Assembly: GCA_910593695.2 (NCBI GenBank)
Contig: OU343051.1
Span: forward strand, 31,639,931-31,703,930
DNA length: 64,000 nt
From: Ocypus olens
Taxonomy: Eukaryota > Arthropoda > Insecta > Coleoptera > Staphylinidae
Reading direction: 5' to 3'
Shown here one piece after another: positions 53,477 through 64,000 of the stretch. Each line of letters starts with the position of its first letter. Within the stretch, counting starts at the first letter, position 1. A model generated the notes under the pieces. The model was given only the letters and a program-made list of their open reading frames with translations, did no database searches and had not been told where the DNA came from. Made by a program: the position numbers and the translations under genes.

Positions 53477-56400
53477 GTGAGACTTACAGAAACTGAGACA
53501 GGAAAAATTTCTTTTGATGTAAATCGTTCGGACAACTGCTGGAAACGCCGAAAAACGATTAAATTTAATTTTTCTTCAAAAATTTATTTTCGTTTTTTTT
53601 CGAGTCCAGAATCACATTCTGAACACTATTTTGTTATAAAAATTATTTGTGAGACTTACAGAAACTGAGACAAGCAAAATTTCTTTTGATGTAAATCGTT
53701 CGGACAACTGCTGGAAACGCCGAAAAACGATTAAATTTAATTTTTCGTCAAAAATTTATTTTCGTTTTTTTTTGAGTCCAGAATCACATTCTGAACACTA
53801 TTTTGTTATAAAAATTATTTGTGAGACTTACAGAAACTGAGACAAGCAAAATTTCTTTTGGTGTAAATCGTACGGACAACTGCTGGAAACGCCGAAAAAC
53901 GATTAAATTTAATTTTTCTTCAAAAATTTATTTTCGTTTTTTTTCGAGTCCAGAATCACATTCTGAACACTATTTTGTTATAAAAATTATTTGTGAGACT
54001 TACAGAAACTGAGACAAGCAAAATTTCTTTTGATGTAAATCGTTCGGACAACTGCTGGAAACGCCGAAAAACGATTAAATTTAATTTTTCTTCAAAAATT
54101 TATTTTCGTTTTATTTTGAGTCCAGAATCACATTCTGAACACTATTTTGTTATAAAAATTATTTGTGAGACTTACAGAAACTGAGACAAGCAAAATTTCT
54201 TTTGGTGTAAATCGTTCGGACAACTGCTGGAAACGCCGAAAAACGATTAAATTTCATTTTTCTTCAAAAATTTATTTTCGTTTTTTTTGAGTCCACAATC
54301 ACATTCTGAACACAATTTTGTTATAAAAATTATTTGTGAGACTTACAGAAACTGAGACAAGAAAAATTTCTTTTGACGTAAATCGTTCGGACAACTGCTG
54401 GAAACGCCGAAAAACGATTAAATTTCATTTTTCTTCAAAAATTTATTTTCGTTTTTTATCGAGTCCAGAATCACATTCTGAACACTATTTTGTTATAAAA
54501 ATTATTTGTGAGACTTACAGAAACTGAGACAAAAAAAATTTCTTTTGATGTAAATCGTTCGGACAACTGCTGGAAACGCCGAAAAACGATTAAATTTAAT
54601 TTTTCTTCAAAAATTTATTTTCGTTTTTTTTTGAGTCCAGAATCACATTCTGAACACTATTTTATTATAAAAATTATTTGTGAGACTTACAGAAACTGAG
54701 ACAAGCAAAATTTCTTTTGGTGTAAATCGTTCGGACAACTGCTGGAAACGCCGAAAAACGATTAAATTTCATTTTTCTTCAAAAATTTATTTTTGTTTTT
54801 TATCGAGTCCAGAATCACATTCTGAACACTATTTTGTTATAAAAATTATTTGTGAGACTTACAGAAACTGAGACAAGAAAAATTTCTTTTGATGTAAATC
54901 GTTCGGACAACTGCTGGAAACGCCGAAAAACGATTAAATTTAATTTTTCTTCAAAAATTTATTTTCGTTTTTTTTCGAGTCCAGAATCACATTCTGAACA
55001 CTATTTTGTTATAAAAATTATTTGTGAGACTTACAGAAACTGAGACAAGCAAAATTTCTTTTGATGTAAATCGTTCGGACAACTGCTGGAATCGCCGAAA
55101 AACGATTAAATTTAATTTTTCTTCAAAAATTTATTTTCGTTTTTTTTTGAGTCCAGAATCACATTCTGAACACTATTTTGTTATAAAAATTATTTGTGAG
55201 ACTTACAGAAACTGAGACAAGCAAAATTTCTTTTGGTGTAAATCGTTCGGACAACTGCTGGAAACGCCGAAAAACGATTAAATTTCATTTTTCTTCAAAA
55301 ATTTATTTTCGTTTTTTTTTCGAGTCCAGAATCACATTCTGAACACTATTTTGTTATAAAAAATTTTTGTGAGACTTACAGAAACTGAGACAAGCAAAAT
55401 TTCTTTTGATGTAAATCGTTCGGACAACTGCTGGAAACGCCGAAAAACGATTAAATTTAATTTTTCTTCAAAAATTTATTTTCGTTTTTTTTTTAATTCC
55501 AGAATCACATTCTGAACACTATTTTGTTATAAAAATTATTTGTGAGACTTACAGAAACTGAGACAAGCAAAATTTCTTTTGGTGTAAATCGTTCGGACAA
55601 CTGCTGGAAACGCCGAAAAACGATTAAATTTAATTTTTCTTCAAAAATTTATTTTCGTTTTTTATCGAGTCCAGAATCACATTCTGAACACTATTTTGTT
55701 ATAAAAATTATTTGTGAGACTTACAGAAACTGAGACAGGAAAAATTTCTTTTGGTGTATATCGTTCGGACAACTGCTGGAAACGCCGAAAAACGATTAAA
55801 TTTCATTTTTCTTCAAAAATTTATTTTCGTTTTTTATCGAGTCCAGAATCACATTCTGAACACTATTTTGTTATAAAAATTATTTGTGAGACTTACAGAA
55901 ACTGAGACAAGAAAAATTTCTTTTGATGTAAATCGTTCGGACAACTGCTGGAAACGCCGAAAAACGATTAAATTTAATTTTTCTTCAAAAATTTATTTTC
56001 GTTTTTTTTTGAGTCCAGAATCACATTCTGAACATTATTTTGTTATAAAAATTATTTGTGAGACTTACAGAAACTGAGACAAGCAAAATTTCTTTTGGTG
56101 TAAATCGTTCGGACAACTGCTGGAAACGCCGAAAAACGATTAAATTTCATTTTTCTTCAAAAATTTATTTTCGTTTTTTATCGAGTCCAGAATCACATTC
56201 TGAACACTATTTTGTTATAAAAATTATTTGTGAGACTTACAGAAACTGAGACAAGAAAAATTTCTTTTGATGTAAATCGTTCGGACAACTGCTGGAAACG
56301 CCGAAAAACGATTAAATTTAATTTTTCTTCAAAAATTTATTTTCGTTTTTTTTTGAGTCCAGAATCACATTCTGAACACTATTTTGTTATAAAAATTATT

Positions 56401-58136
56401 TGTGAGACTTACAGAAACTGAGACAAGCAAAATTTCTTTTGGTGTAAATCGTTCGGACAACTGCTGGAAACTCCGAAAAACGATTAAATTTAATTTTTCT
56501 TCAAAAATTTATTTTCGTTTTTTTTTTAATTCCAGAATCACATTCTGAACACTATTTTGTTATAAAAATTATTTGTGAGACTTACAGAAACTGAGACAAG
56601 CAAAATTTCTTTTGGTGTAAAACATTCGGACAACTGCTGGAAACGCCGAAAAACGATTAAATTTAATTTTTCTTCAAAAATTTATTTTCGTTTTTTATCG
56701 AGTCCAGAATCACATTCTGAACACTATTTTGTTATAAAAATTATTTGTGAGACTTACAGAAACTGAGACAGGAAAAATTTCTTTTGGTGTATATCGTTCG
56801 GACAACTGCTGGAAACGCCGAAAAACGATTAAATTTCATTTTTCTTCAAAAATTTATTTTCGTTTTTTATCGAGTCCAGAATCACATTCTGAACACTATT
56901 TTGTTATAAAAATTATTTGTGAGACTTACAGAAACTGAGACAAGAAAAATTTCTTTTGATGTAAATCGTTCGGACAAGTGCTGGAAACGCCGAAAAACGA
57001 TTAAATTTCATTTTTCTTCAAAAATTTATTTTCGTTTTTTTTTAGTCCAGAATCACATTCTGAACACTATTTTGTTATAAAAATTATTTGTGAGACTTAC
57101 AGAAACTGAGACAAGAAAAATTTCTTTTGATGTAAATCGTTCGGACAACTGCTGGAAACGCCGAAAAACGATTAAATTTAATTTTTCTTCAAAAATTTAT
57201 TTTCGTTTTTTTTTGAGTCCAGAATCACATTCTGAACACTATTTTGTTATAAAAATTATTTGTGAGACTTACAGAAACTGAGACAAGCAAAATTTCTTTT
57301 GGTGTAAATCGTTCGGACAACTGCTGGAAACGCCGAAAAACGATTAAATTTCATTTTTCTTCAAAAATTTATTTTTGTTTTTTATCGAGTCCAGAATCAC
57401 ATTCTGAACACTATTTTGTTATAAAAATTATTTGTGAGACTTACAGAAACTGAGACAAGAAAAATTTCTTTTGATGTAAATCGTTCGGACAACTGCTGGA
57501 AACGCCGAAAAACGATTAAATTAAATTTTCCTTCAAAAATTTATTTTTGTTTTTTTTCGAGTCCAGAATCACATTCTGAACACTATTTTGTTATAAAAAT
57601 TATTTGTGAGACTTACAGAAACTGAGACAAGTAAAATTTCTTTTGATGTAAATCGTTCGGACAACTGCTGGAAACGCCGAAAAACGATTAAATTTAATTT
57701 TTCTTCAAAAATTTATTTTCGTTTTTTTTTGAGTCCAGAATCACATTCTGAACACTATTTTGTTATAAAAATTATTTGTGAGACTTACAGAAACTGAGAC
57801 AAGCAAAATTTCTTTTGGTGTAAATCGTTCGGACAACTGCTGGAAACGCCGAAAAACGATTAAATTTCATTTTTCTTCAAAAATTTATTTTCGTTTTTTA
57901 TCGAGTCCAGAATCACATTCTGAACACTATTTTATTATAAAAATTATTTGTGAGACTTACAGAAACTGAGACAAGAAAAATTTCTTTTGATGTAAATCGT
58001 TCGGACAACTGCTGGAAACGCCGAAAAACGATTAAATTTCATTTTTCTTCAAAAATTTATTTTCGTTTTTTATCGAGTGCAGAATCACATTCTGAACACT
58101 ATTTTGTTATAAAAATTAATTGTGAGACTAACAGAA

Positions 58137-58464
58137 ACTGAGACAGGAAAAATTTCTTTTGGTGTATATCGTTCGGACAACTGCTGGAAACGCCGAAAAA
58201 CGATTAAATTTCATTTTTCTTCAAAAATTTATTTTCGTTTTTTTTCGAGTCCAGAATCACATTCTGAACACTTTTGTTATAAAAATTATTTGTGAGACTT
58301 ACAGAAACTGAGACAAGCAAAATTTCTTTTGATGTAAATCGTTCGGACAACTGCTGGAAACGCCGAAAAACGATTAAATTTAATTTTTCTTCAAAAATTT
58401 ATTTTCGTTTTTTTTTTAATTCCAGAATCACATTCTGAACACTATTTTGTTATAAAAATTATTT
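58137..58464 (+). repeat. Monomer pair with aacacttttg deletion, matched at 60529-60872
   Basis: The first monomer loses three bases (aacactattttg becomes aacacttttg, near 58267) and the next carries taattcc (58418). The same pair, with the same deletion near 60674 and taattcc at 60825, lies 2407-2408 bp downstream (14x172), followed by the same two classes. The first monomer differs in class between the two places (g25/g41/t46 here, c27/g41 there), so the breakpoint lies inside it. Confidence 0.8.
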
Positions 58465-58980
58465 GTGAGACTTACAGAAACTGAGACAAGCAAAATTTCT
58501 TTTGGTGTAAATCGTTCGGACAACTGCTGGAAACGCCGAAAAACGATTAAATTTAATTTTTCTTCAAAAATTTATTTTCGTTTTTTATCGAGTCCAGAAT
58601 CACATTCTGAACACTATTTTGTTATAAAAATTATTTGTGAGACTTACAGAAACTGAGACAGGAAAAATTTCTTTTGGTGTATATCGTTCGGACAACTGCT
58701 GGAAACGCCGAAAAACGATTAAATTTCATTTTTCTTCAAAAATTTATTTTCGTTTTTTATCGAGTCCAGAATCACATTCTGAACACTATTTTGTTATAAA
58801 AATTAATTGTGAGACTAACAGAAACTGAGACAGGAAAAATTTCTTTTGGTGTATATCGTTCGGACAACTGCTGGAAACGCCGAAAAACGATTAAATTTCA
58901 TTTTTCTTCAAAAATTTATTTTCGTTTTTTAACGAGTCCAGAATCACATTCTGAACACTATTTTGTTATAAAAATTATTT

Positions 58981-59357
58981 GTGAGACTCACAGAAACTGA
59001 GACAAGAAAAATTTCTTTTGATGTAAATCGTTCTGACAACTGCTGGAAACGCCGAAAAACGATTAAATTTAATTTTTGTTCAAAAATTTATTTTCGTTTT
59101 TTTTTTGATTCCAGAATCACATTCTGAACACTATATTGTTATAAAAATTATTTGTGAGACTTACAGAAACTGAGACAAGCAAAATTTCTTTTGGTGTAAA
59201 TCGTTCGGACAACTGCTGGAAACGCCGAAAAACGATTAAATTTCATTTTTCTTCAAAAATTTATTTTTGTTTTTTATCGAGTCCAGAATCACATTCTGAA
59301 CACTATTTTGTTATAAAAATTATTTGTGAGACTTACAGAAACTGAGACAGGAAAAAT
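58981..59357 (+). repeat. Segment repeated at the right window end (63625-64000)
   Basis: Both places have gactcacag, cgttctgac, tttttgttcaaa, gattccag and ctatattgtt in one monomer, followed by a C copy and the start of a g25 copy. The offset is 4643-4644 bp (27 monomers, with a one-base T-run difference). The match reaches the last base of the window, so its right edge is unknown. Confidence 0.85.
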
Positions 59358-62300
59358 TTCTTTTGGTGTATATCGTTCGGACAACTGCTCGAAACGCCGA
59401 AAAACGATTAAATTTCATTTTTCTTCAAAAATTTATTTTCGTTTTTTATCGAGTCCAGAATCACATTCTGAACACTATTTTGTTATAAAAATTATTTGTG
59501 AGACTTACAGAAACTGAGACAAGAAAAATTTCTTTTGATGTAAATCGTTCGGACAACTGCTGGAAACGCCGAAAAACGATTAAATTTCATTTTTCTTCAA
59601 AAATTTATTTTCGTTTTTTATCGAGTCCAGAATCACATTCTGAACACTATTTTGTTATAAAATTATTTGTGAGACTTACAGAAACTGAGACAAGAAAAAT
59701 TTCTTTTGATGTAAATCGTTCGGACAACTGCTGGAAACGCCGAAAAACGATTAAATTTAATTTTTCTTCAAAAATTTATTTTCGTTTTTTTTTGAGTCCA
59801 GAATCACATTCTGAACACTATTTTGTTATAAAAATTATTTGTGAGACTTACAGAAACTGAGACAAGCAAAATTTCTTTTGGTGTAAATCGTTCGGAGAAC
59901 TGCTGGAAACGCCGAAAAAACGATTAAATTTAATTTTTCTTCAAAAATTTATTTTTGTTTTTTATCGAGTCCAGAATCACATTCTGAACACTATTTTGTT
60001 GTAAAAATTATTTGTGAGACTTACAGAAACTGAGACAAGCAAAATTTCTTTTGGTGTAAATCGTTCGGACAACTGCTGGAAACGCCGAAAAAACGATTAA
60101 ATTTCATTTTTCTTCAAAAATTTATTTTCGTTTTTATCGAGTCCAGAATCACATTCTGAACACTATTTTGTTATAAAAATTATTTGTGAGACTTACAGAA
60201 ACTGAGACAAGAAAAATTTCTTTTGATGTAAATCGTTCGGACAACTGCTGGAAACGCCGAAAAACGATTAAATTTAATTTTTCTTCAAAAATTATTTTCG
60301 TTTTTTTTGAGTCCAGAATCACATTCTGAACACTATTTTGTTATAAAAATTATTTGTGAGACTTACAGAAACTGAGACAAGCAAAATTTCTTTTGGTGTA
60401 AATCGTTCGGACAACTGCTGGAAACGCCGAAAAACGATTTAAATTTCATTTTTCTTCAAAAATTTATTTTCGTTTTTTATCGAGTCCAGAATCACATTCT
60501 GAACACTATTTTGTTATAAAAATTATTTGTGAGACTTACAGAAACTGAGACAAGCAAAATTTCTTTTGGTGTAAATCGTTCGGACAACTGCTGGAAACGC
60601 CGAAAAACGATTAAATTTCATTTTTCTTCAAAAATTTATTTTCGTTTTTTTTCGAGTCCAGAATCACATTCTGAACACTTTTGTTATAAAAATTATTTGT
60701 GAGACTTACAGAAACTGAGACAAGCAAAATTTCTTTTGATGTAAATCGTTCGGACAACTGCTGGAAACGCCGAAAAACGATTCAATTTAATTTTTCTTCA
60801 AAAATTTATTTTCGTTTTTTTTTTAATTCCAGAATCACATTCTGAACACTATTTTGTTATAAAAATTAATTTGTGAGACTTACAGAAACTGAGACAAGCA
60901 AAATTTCTTTTGGTGTAAATCGTTCGGATAACTGCTGGAAACGCCGAAAAACGATTAAATTTAATTTTTCTTCAAAAATTTATTTTCGTTTTTTATCGAG
61001 TCCAGAATCACATTCTGAACACTATTTTGTTATAAAAATTATTTGTGAGACTTACAGAAACTGAGACAGGAAAAATTTCTTTTGGTGTATATCGTTCGGA
61101 CAACTGCTGGAAACGCCGAAAAACGATTAAATTTCATTTTTCTTCAAAAATTTATTTTCGTTTTTTATCGAGTCCAGAATCACATTCTGAACACTATTTT
61201 GTTATAAAAATTATTTGTGAGACTTACAGAAACTGAGACAAGAAAAATTTCTTTTGATGTAAATCGTTCGGACAACTGCTGGAAACGCCGAAAAACGATT
61301 AAATTTCATTTTTCTTCAAAAATTTATTTTCGTTTTTTTTTGAGTCCAGAATCACATTCTGAACACTATTTTGTTATAAAAATTATTTGTGAGACTTACA
61401 GAAACTGAGACAAGAAAAATTTCTTTTGATGTAAATCGTTCGGACAACTGCTGGAAACGCCGAAAAACGATTAAATTTAATTTTTCTTCAAAAAATTATT
61501 TTCGTTTTTTTTTGAGTCCAGAATCACATTCTGAACACTATTTTGTTATAAAAATTATTTGTGAGACTTACAGAAACTGAGACAAGCAAAATTTCTTTTG
61601 GTGTAAATCGTTCAGACAACTGCTGGTAACGCCGAAAAACGATTAAATTTCATTTTTCTTCAAAAATTTATTTTTGTTTTTTATCGAGTCCAGAATCACA
61701 TTCTGAACACTATTTTGTTATAAAAATTATTTGTGAGACTTACAGAAACTGAGACAGGAAAAATTTCTTTTGATGTAAATCGTTCGGACAACTGCTGGAA
61801 ACGCCGAAAAACGATTAAATTTAATTTTCCTTCAAAAATTTATTTTCGTTTTTTTTCGAGTCCCGAATCACATTCTGAACACTATTTTGTTATAAAAATT
61901 ATTTGTGAGACTTACAGAAACTGAGACAAGCAAAATTTCTTTTGATGTAAATCGTTCGGACAACTGCTGGAAACGCCGAAAAACGATTAAATTTAATTTT
62001 TCTTCAAAAATTTATTTTCGTTTTTTTTGAGTCCAGAATCACATTCTGAACACTATTTTGTTATAAAAATTATTTGTGAGACTTACAGAAACTGAGACAA
62101 GCAAAATTTCTTTTGGTGTAAATCGTTCGGACAACTGCTGGAAACGCCGAAAAACGATTAAATTTCATTTTTCTTCAAAAATTTATTTTCGTTTTTTATC
62201 GAGTCCAGAATCACATTCTGAACACTATTTTGTTATAAAAATTATTTGTGAGACTTACAGAAACTGAGACAAGAAAAATTTCTTTTGATGTAAATCGTTC

Positions 62301-63968
62301 GGACAACTGCTGGAAACGCCGAAAAACGATTAAATTTAATTTTTCGTCAAAAATTTATTTTTGTTTTTTATCGAGTCCAGAATCACATTCTGAACACTAT
62401 TTTGTTATAAAAATTATTTGTGAGACTTACAGAAACTGAGACAAGAAAAATTTCTTTTGGTGTAAATCGTTCGGACAACTGCTGGAAACGACGAAAAACG
62501 ATTAAATTTCATTTTTCTTCAAAAATTTATTTTCGTTTTTTATCGAGTCCAGAATCACATTCTGAACACTATTTTGTTATAAAAATTATTTGTGAGACTT
62601 ACAGAAACTGAGACAAGCAAAATTTCTTTTGATGTAAATCGTTCGGACAACTGCTGGAATCGCCGAAAAAACGATTAAATTTAATTTTTCTTCAAAAATT
62701 TATTTTCGTTTTTTTTTTTAATTCCAGAATCACATTCTGAACACTATTTTGTTATAAAAATTATTTGTGAGACTTACAGAAACTGAGACAAGCAAAATTT
62801 CTTTTGGTGTAAATCGTTCGGACAACTGCTGGAAACGCCGAAAAACGATTAAATTTAATTTTTCTTCAAAAATTTATTTTCGTTTTTTATCGAGTCCAGA
62901 ATCACATTCTGAACACTATTTTGTTATAAAAATTATTTGTGAGACTTACAGAAACTGAGACAGGAAAAATTTCTTTTGGTGTATATCGTTCGGACAACTG
63001 CTGGAAACGCCGAAAAACGATTAAATTTCATTTTTCTTCAAAAATTTATTTTCGTTTTTTTTTGAGTCCAGAATCACATTCTGAACACTATTTTGTTATA
63101 AAAATTATTTGTGAGACTTACAGAAACTGAGACAAGCAAAATTTCTTTTGGTGTAAATCGTTCGGACAACTGCTGGAAACGCCGAAAAACGATTAAATTT
63201 AATTTTTCGTCAAAAATTTATTTTCGTTTTTTTGAGTCCAGAATCACATTCTGAACACTATTTTGTTATAAAAATTATTTGTGAGACTTACAGAAACTGA
63301 GACAAGCAAAATTTCTTTTGGTGTAAATCGTTCGGACAACTGCTGGAAACGCCGAAAAACGATTAAATTTCATTTTTCTTCAAAAATTTATTTTTGTTTT
63401 TTATCGAGTCCAGAATCACATTCTGAACACTATTTTGTTATAAAAATTATTTGTGAGACTTACAGAAACTGAGACAAGCAAAATTTCTTTTGGTGTAAAT
63501 CGTTCGGACAACTGCTGGAAACGCCGAAAAACGATTAAATTTCATTTTTCTTCAAAAATTTATTTTCGTTTTTTATCGAGTCCAGAATCACATTCTGAAC
63601 ACTATTTTGTTATAAAAATTATTTGTGAGACTCACAGAAACTGAGACAAGAAAAATTTCTTTTGATGTAAATCGTTCTGACAACTGCTGGAAACGCCGAA
63701 AAACGATTAAATTTAATTTTTGTTCAAAAATTTATTTTCGTTTTTTTTTGATTCCAGAATCACATTCTGAACACTATATTGTTATAAAAATTATTTGTGA
63801 GACTTACAGAAACTGAGACAAGCAAAATTTCTTTTGGTGTAAATCGTTCGGACAACTGCTGGAAACGCCGAAAAACGATTAAATTTCATTTTTCTTCAAA
63901 AATTTATTTTTGTTTTTTATCGAGTCCAGAATCACATTCTGAACACTATTTTGTTATAAAAATTATTT

Positions 63969-64000
63969 GTGAGACTTACAGAAACTGAGACAGGAAAAAT
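63969..64000 (+). repeat. Partial monomer at the right window edge
   Basis: The first 32 bases of a g25 monomer (gacaggaaaaat). The array continues past the window. Confidence 0.95.

Larger units (their letters stand above)
5867..55541 (+). repeat. Central array domain, mosaic of linked monomer classes
   Basis: From the gap to about 55.5 kb the array mixes classes A-E with three markers not seen in either flank: class T (cgtacgg; from 6572 to 53821), class L (gaaactacg; from about 6744 to 52962) and class P (gaaaccccg; from 6229 to 42493). Variants travel together: c27 with g41 and usually c91, t115; g25 with a91 and the T run before cgag; attttgag at 121-128 with a91. Runs of 5 to 30 or more monomers recur in the same class order at other places, as listed separately. 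Confidence 0.85.
1..64000 (+). repeat. 172-bp tandem satellite array filling the window
   Basis: Every part of the window except the N run reads as the same 172-bp unit, head to tail, with no inverted copies and no unrelated insert. The landmark gtgagact recurs at 111, 283, 455 and onward to 63969. Counting these starts gives about 370 full monomers. Most copies are 172 bp. Some are 171 or 173 through one-base changes in T or A runs, and three are clearly shortened (6094, 39093, 43525). Pairwise differences are mostly a handful of substitutions at recurring sites, so this is a well-homogenised array. Satellites with a period near one nucleosome plus linker are typical of centromeric and pericentromeric heterochromatin in plants and animals; placing this one there is inference. 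I do not recognise the family, so the species and chromosomal position stay open. Confidence 0.98.
55542..64000 (+). repeat. Right array domain
   Basis: Classes T, L and P no longer occur here, class F (g25, g41, t46) is frequent (55714, 56747, 58637, 58809, 59326, 61045, 62939), and one-base indels are common (near 59661, 59917, 60092, 60291, 60441 and 62667). The taattcc monomer followed by a c27/g41/a91 copy and then F forms a recurring triad, with landmarks at 55495, 56528, 58418, 60825 and 62720. The looser spacing and higher indel rate suggest less recent homogenisation than in the centre. Confidence 0.75.

Noticed and set aside
1..64000. CRISPR array
   Set aside because: Periodicity is 172 bp with no division into short constant repeats and unique spacers; the whole unit repeats.
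1..64000. Telomeric, rDNA, tRNA or histone repeat
   Set aside because: No TTAGG-type or TTAGGG-type runs, no rRNA-like conserved blocks, no cloverleaf and no coding region in the monomer.

Overview
The whole window is one tandem satellite DNA array. A 172-bp, AT-rich monomer (about 29% G+C; 50 of 172 bases in the monomer at 111-282) repeats head to tail in one orientation from base 1 to base 64000. There are about 370 complete copies, partial copies at both window ends, and one run of 200 N (5667-5866). I found no gene, RNA gene, transposon, CRISPR array or unique sequence on either strand. The only long open frames are a by-product of the monomer sequence.

The organism is a eukaryote, because a homogeneous satellite of nucleosome-like period and tens of kilobases is a centromeric, pericentromeric or subtelomeric heterochromatin feature. 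The monomer has 7 CpG against about 3.6 expected from its base composition. This argues against strongly CpG-methylated vertebrate DNA and fits an invertebrate or another lineage with little CpG loss. I do not recognise the family and do not name a species. Monomer coordinates used below count from the g of gtgagact (111, 283, 455 and so on).

Layout. (1) 1-5666: left domain with c at monomer position 91 in most copies, many 171-bp monomers lacking one t at 'tatttcg', and a 9-monomer higher-order repeat (1829-3374 and 3375-4920). (2) 5667-5866: N gap whose size breaks the repeat phase. (3) 5867 to about 55.5 kb: central domain, a mosaic of about ten monomer classes arranged in overlapping higher-order duplications. 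These include a 21-monomer block present three times (21883-25498, 25671-29286, 32211-35825), a 4.4-kb duplication with paired deletions near 39.2 and 43.6 kb, a 5-monomer repeat around 44.7-46.4 kb and two tandem 16-monomer units (46428-49178, 49179-51929). (4) About 55.5 kb to the end: right domain. It lacks the three central marker classes (a52, ta71-72, c71) and uses the t46 class seen in the left domain. Its last 375 bp or so repeat the stretch at 58981-59357 and run out of the window.

Within each monomer there is a GC-rich core (positions 48-74) framed by an imperfect inverted repeat, a stretch of phased A/T tracts (75-124), a second inverted repeat (128-148) and a TATAAAAA match (159-166). 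Variation is concentrated at a few sites (25, 27, 41, 46, 52, 71-72, 91, 99, 115, 121-125), while the two flanks of the monomer and most of the core are nearly invariant. The interest of the window lies in this architecture and in the recombination history that the linked variants record, not in genes.
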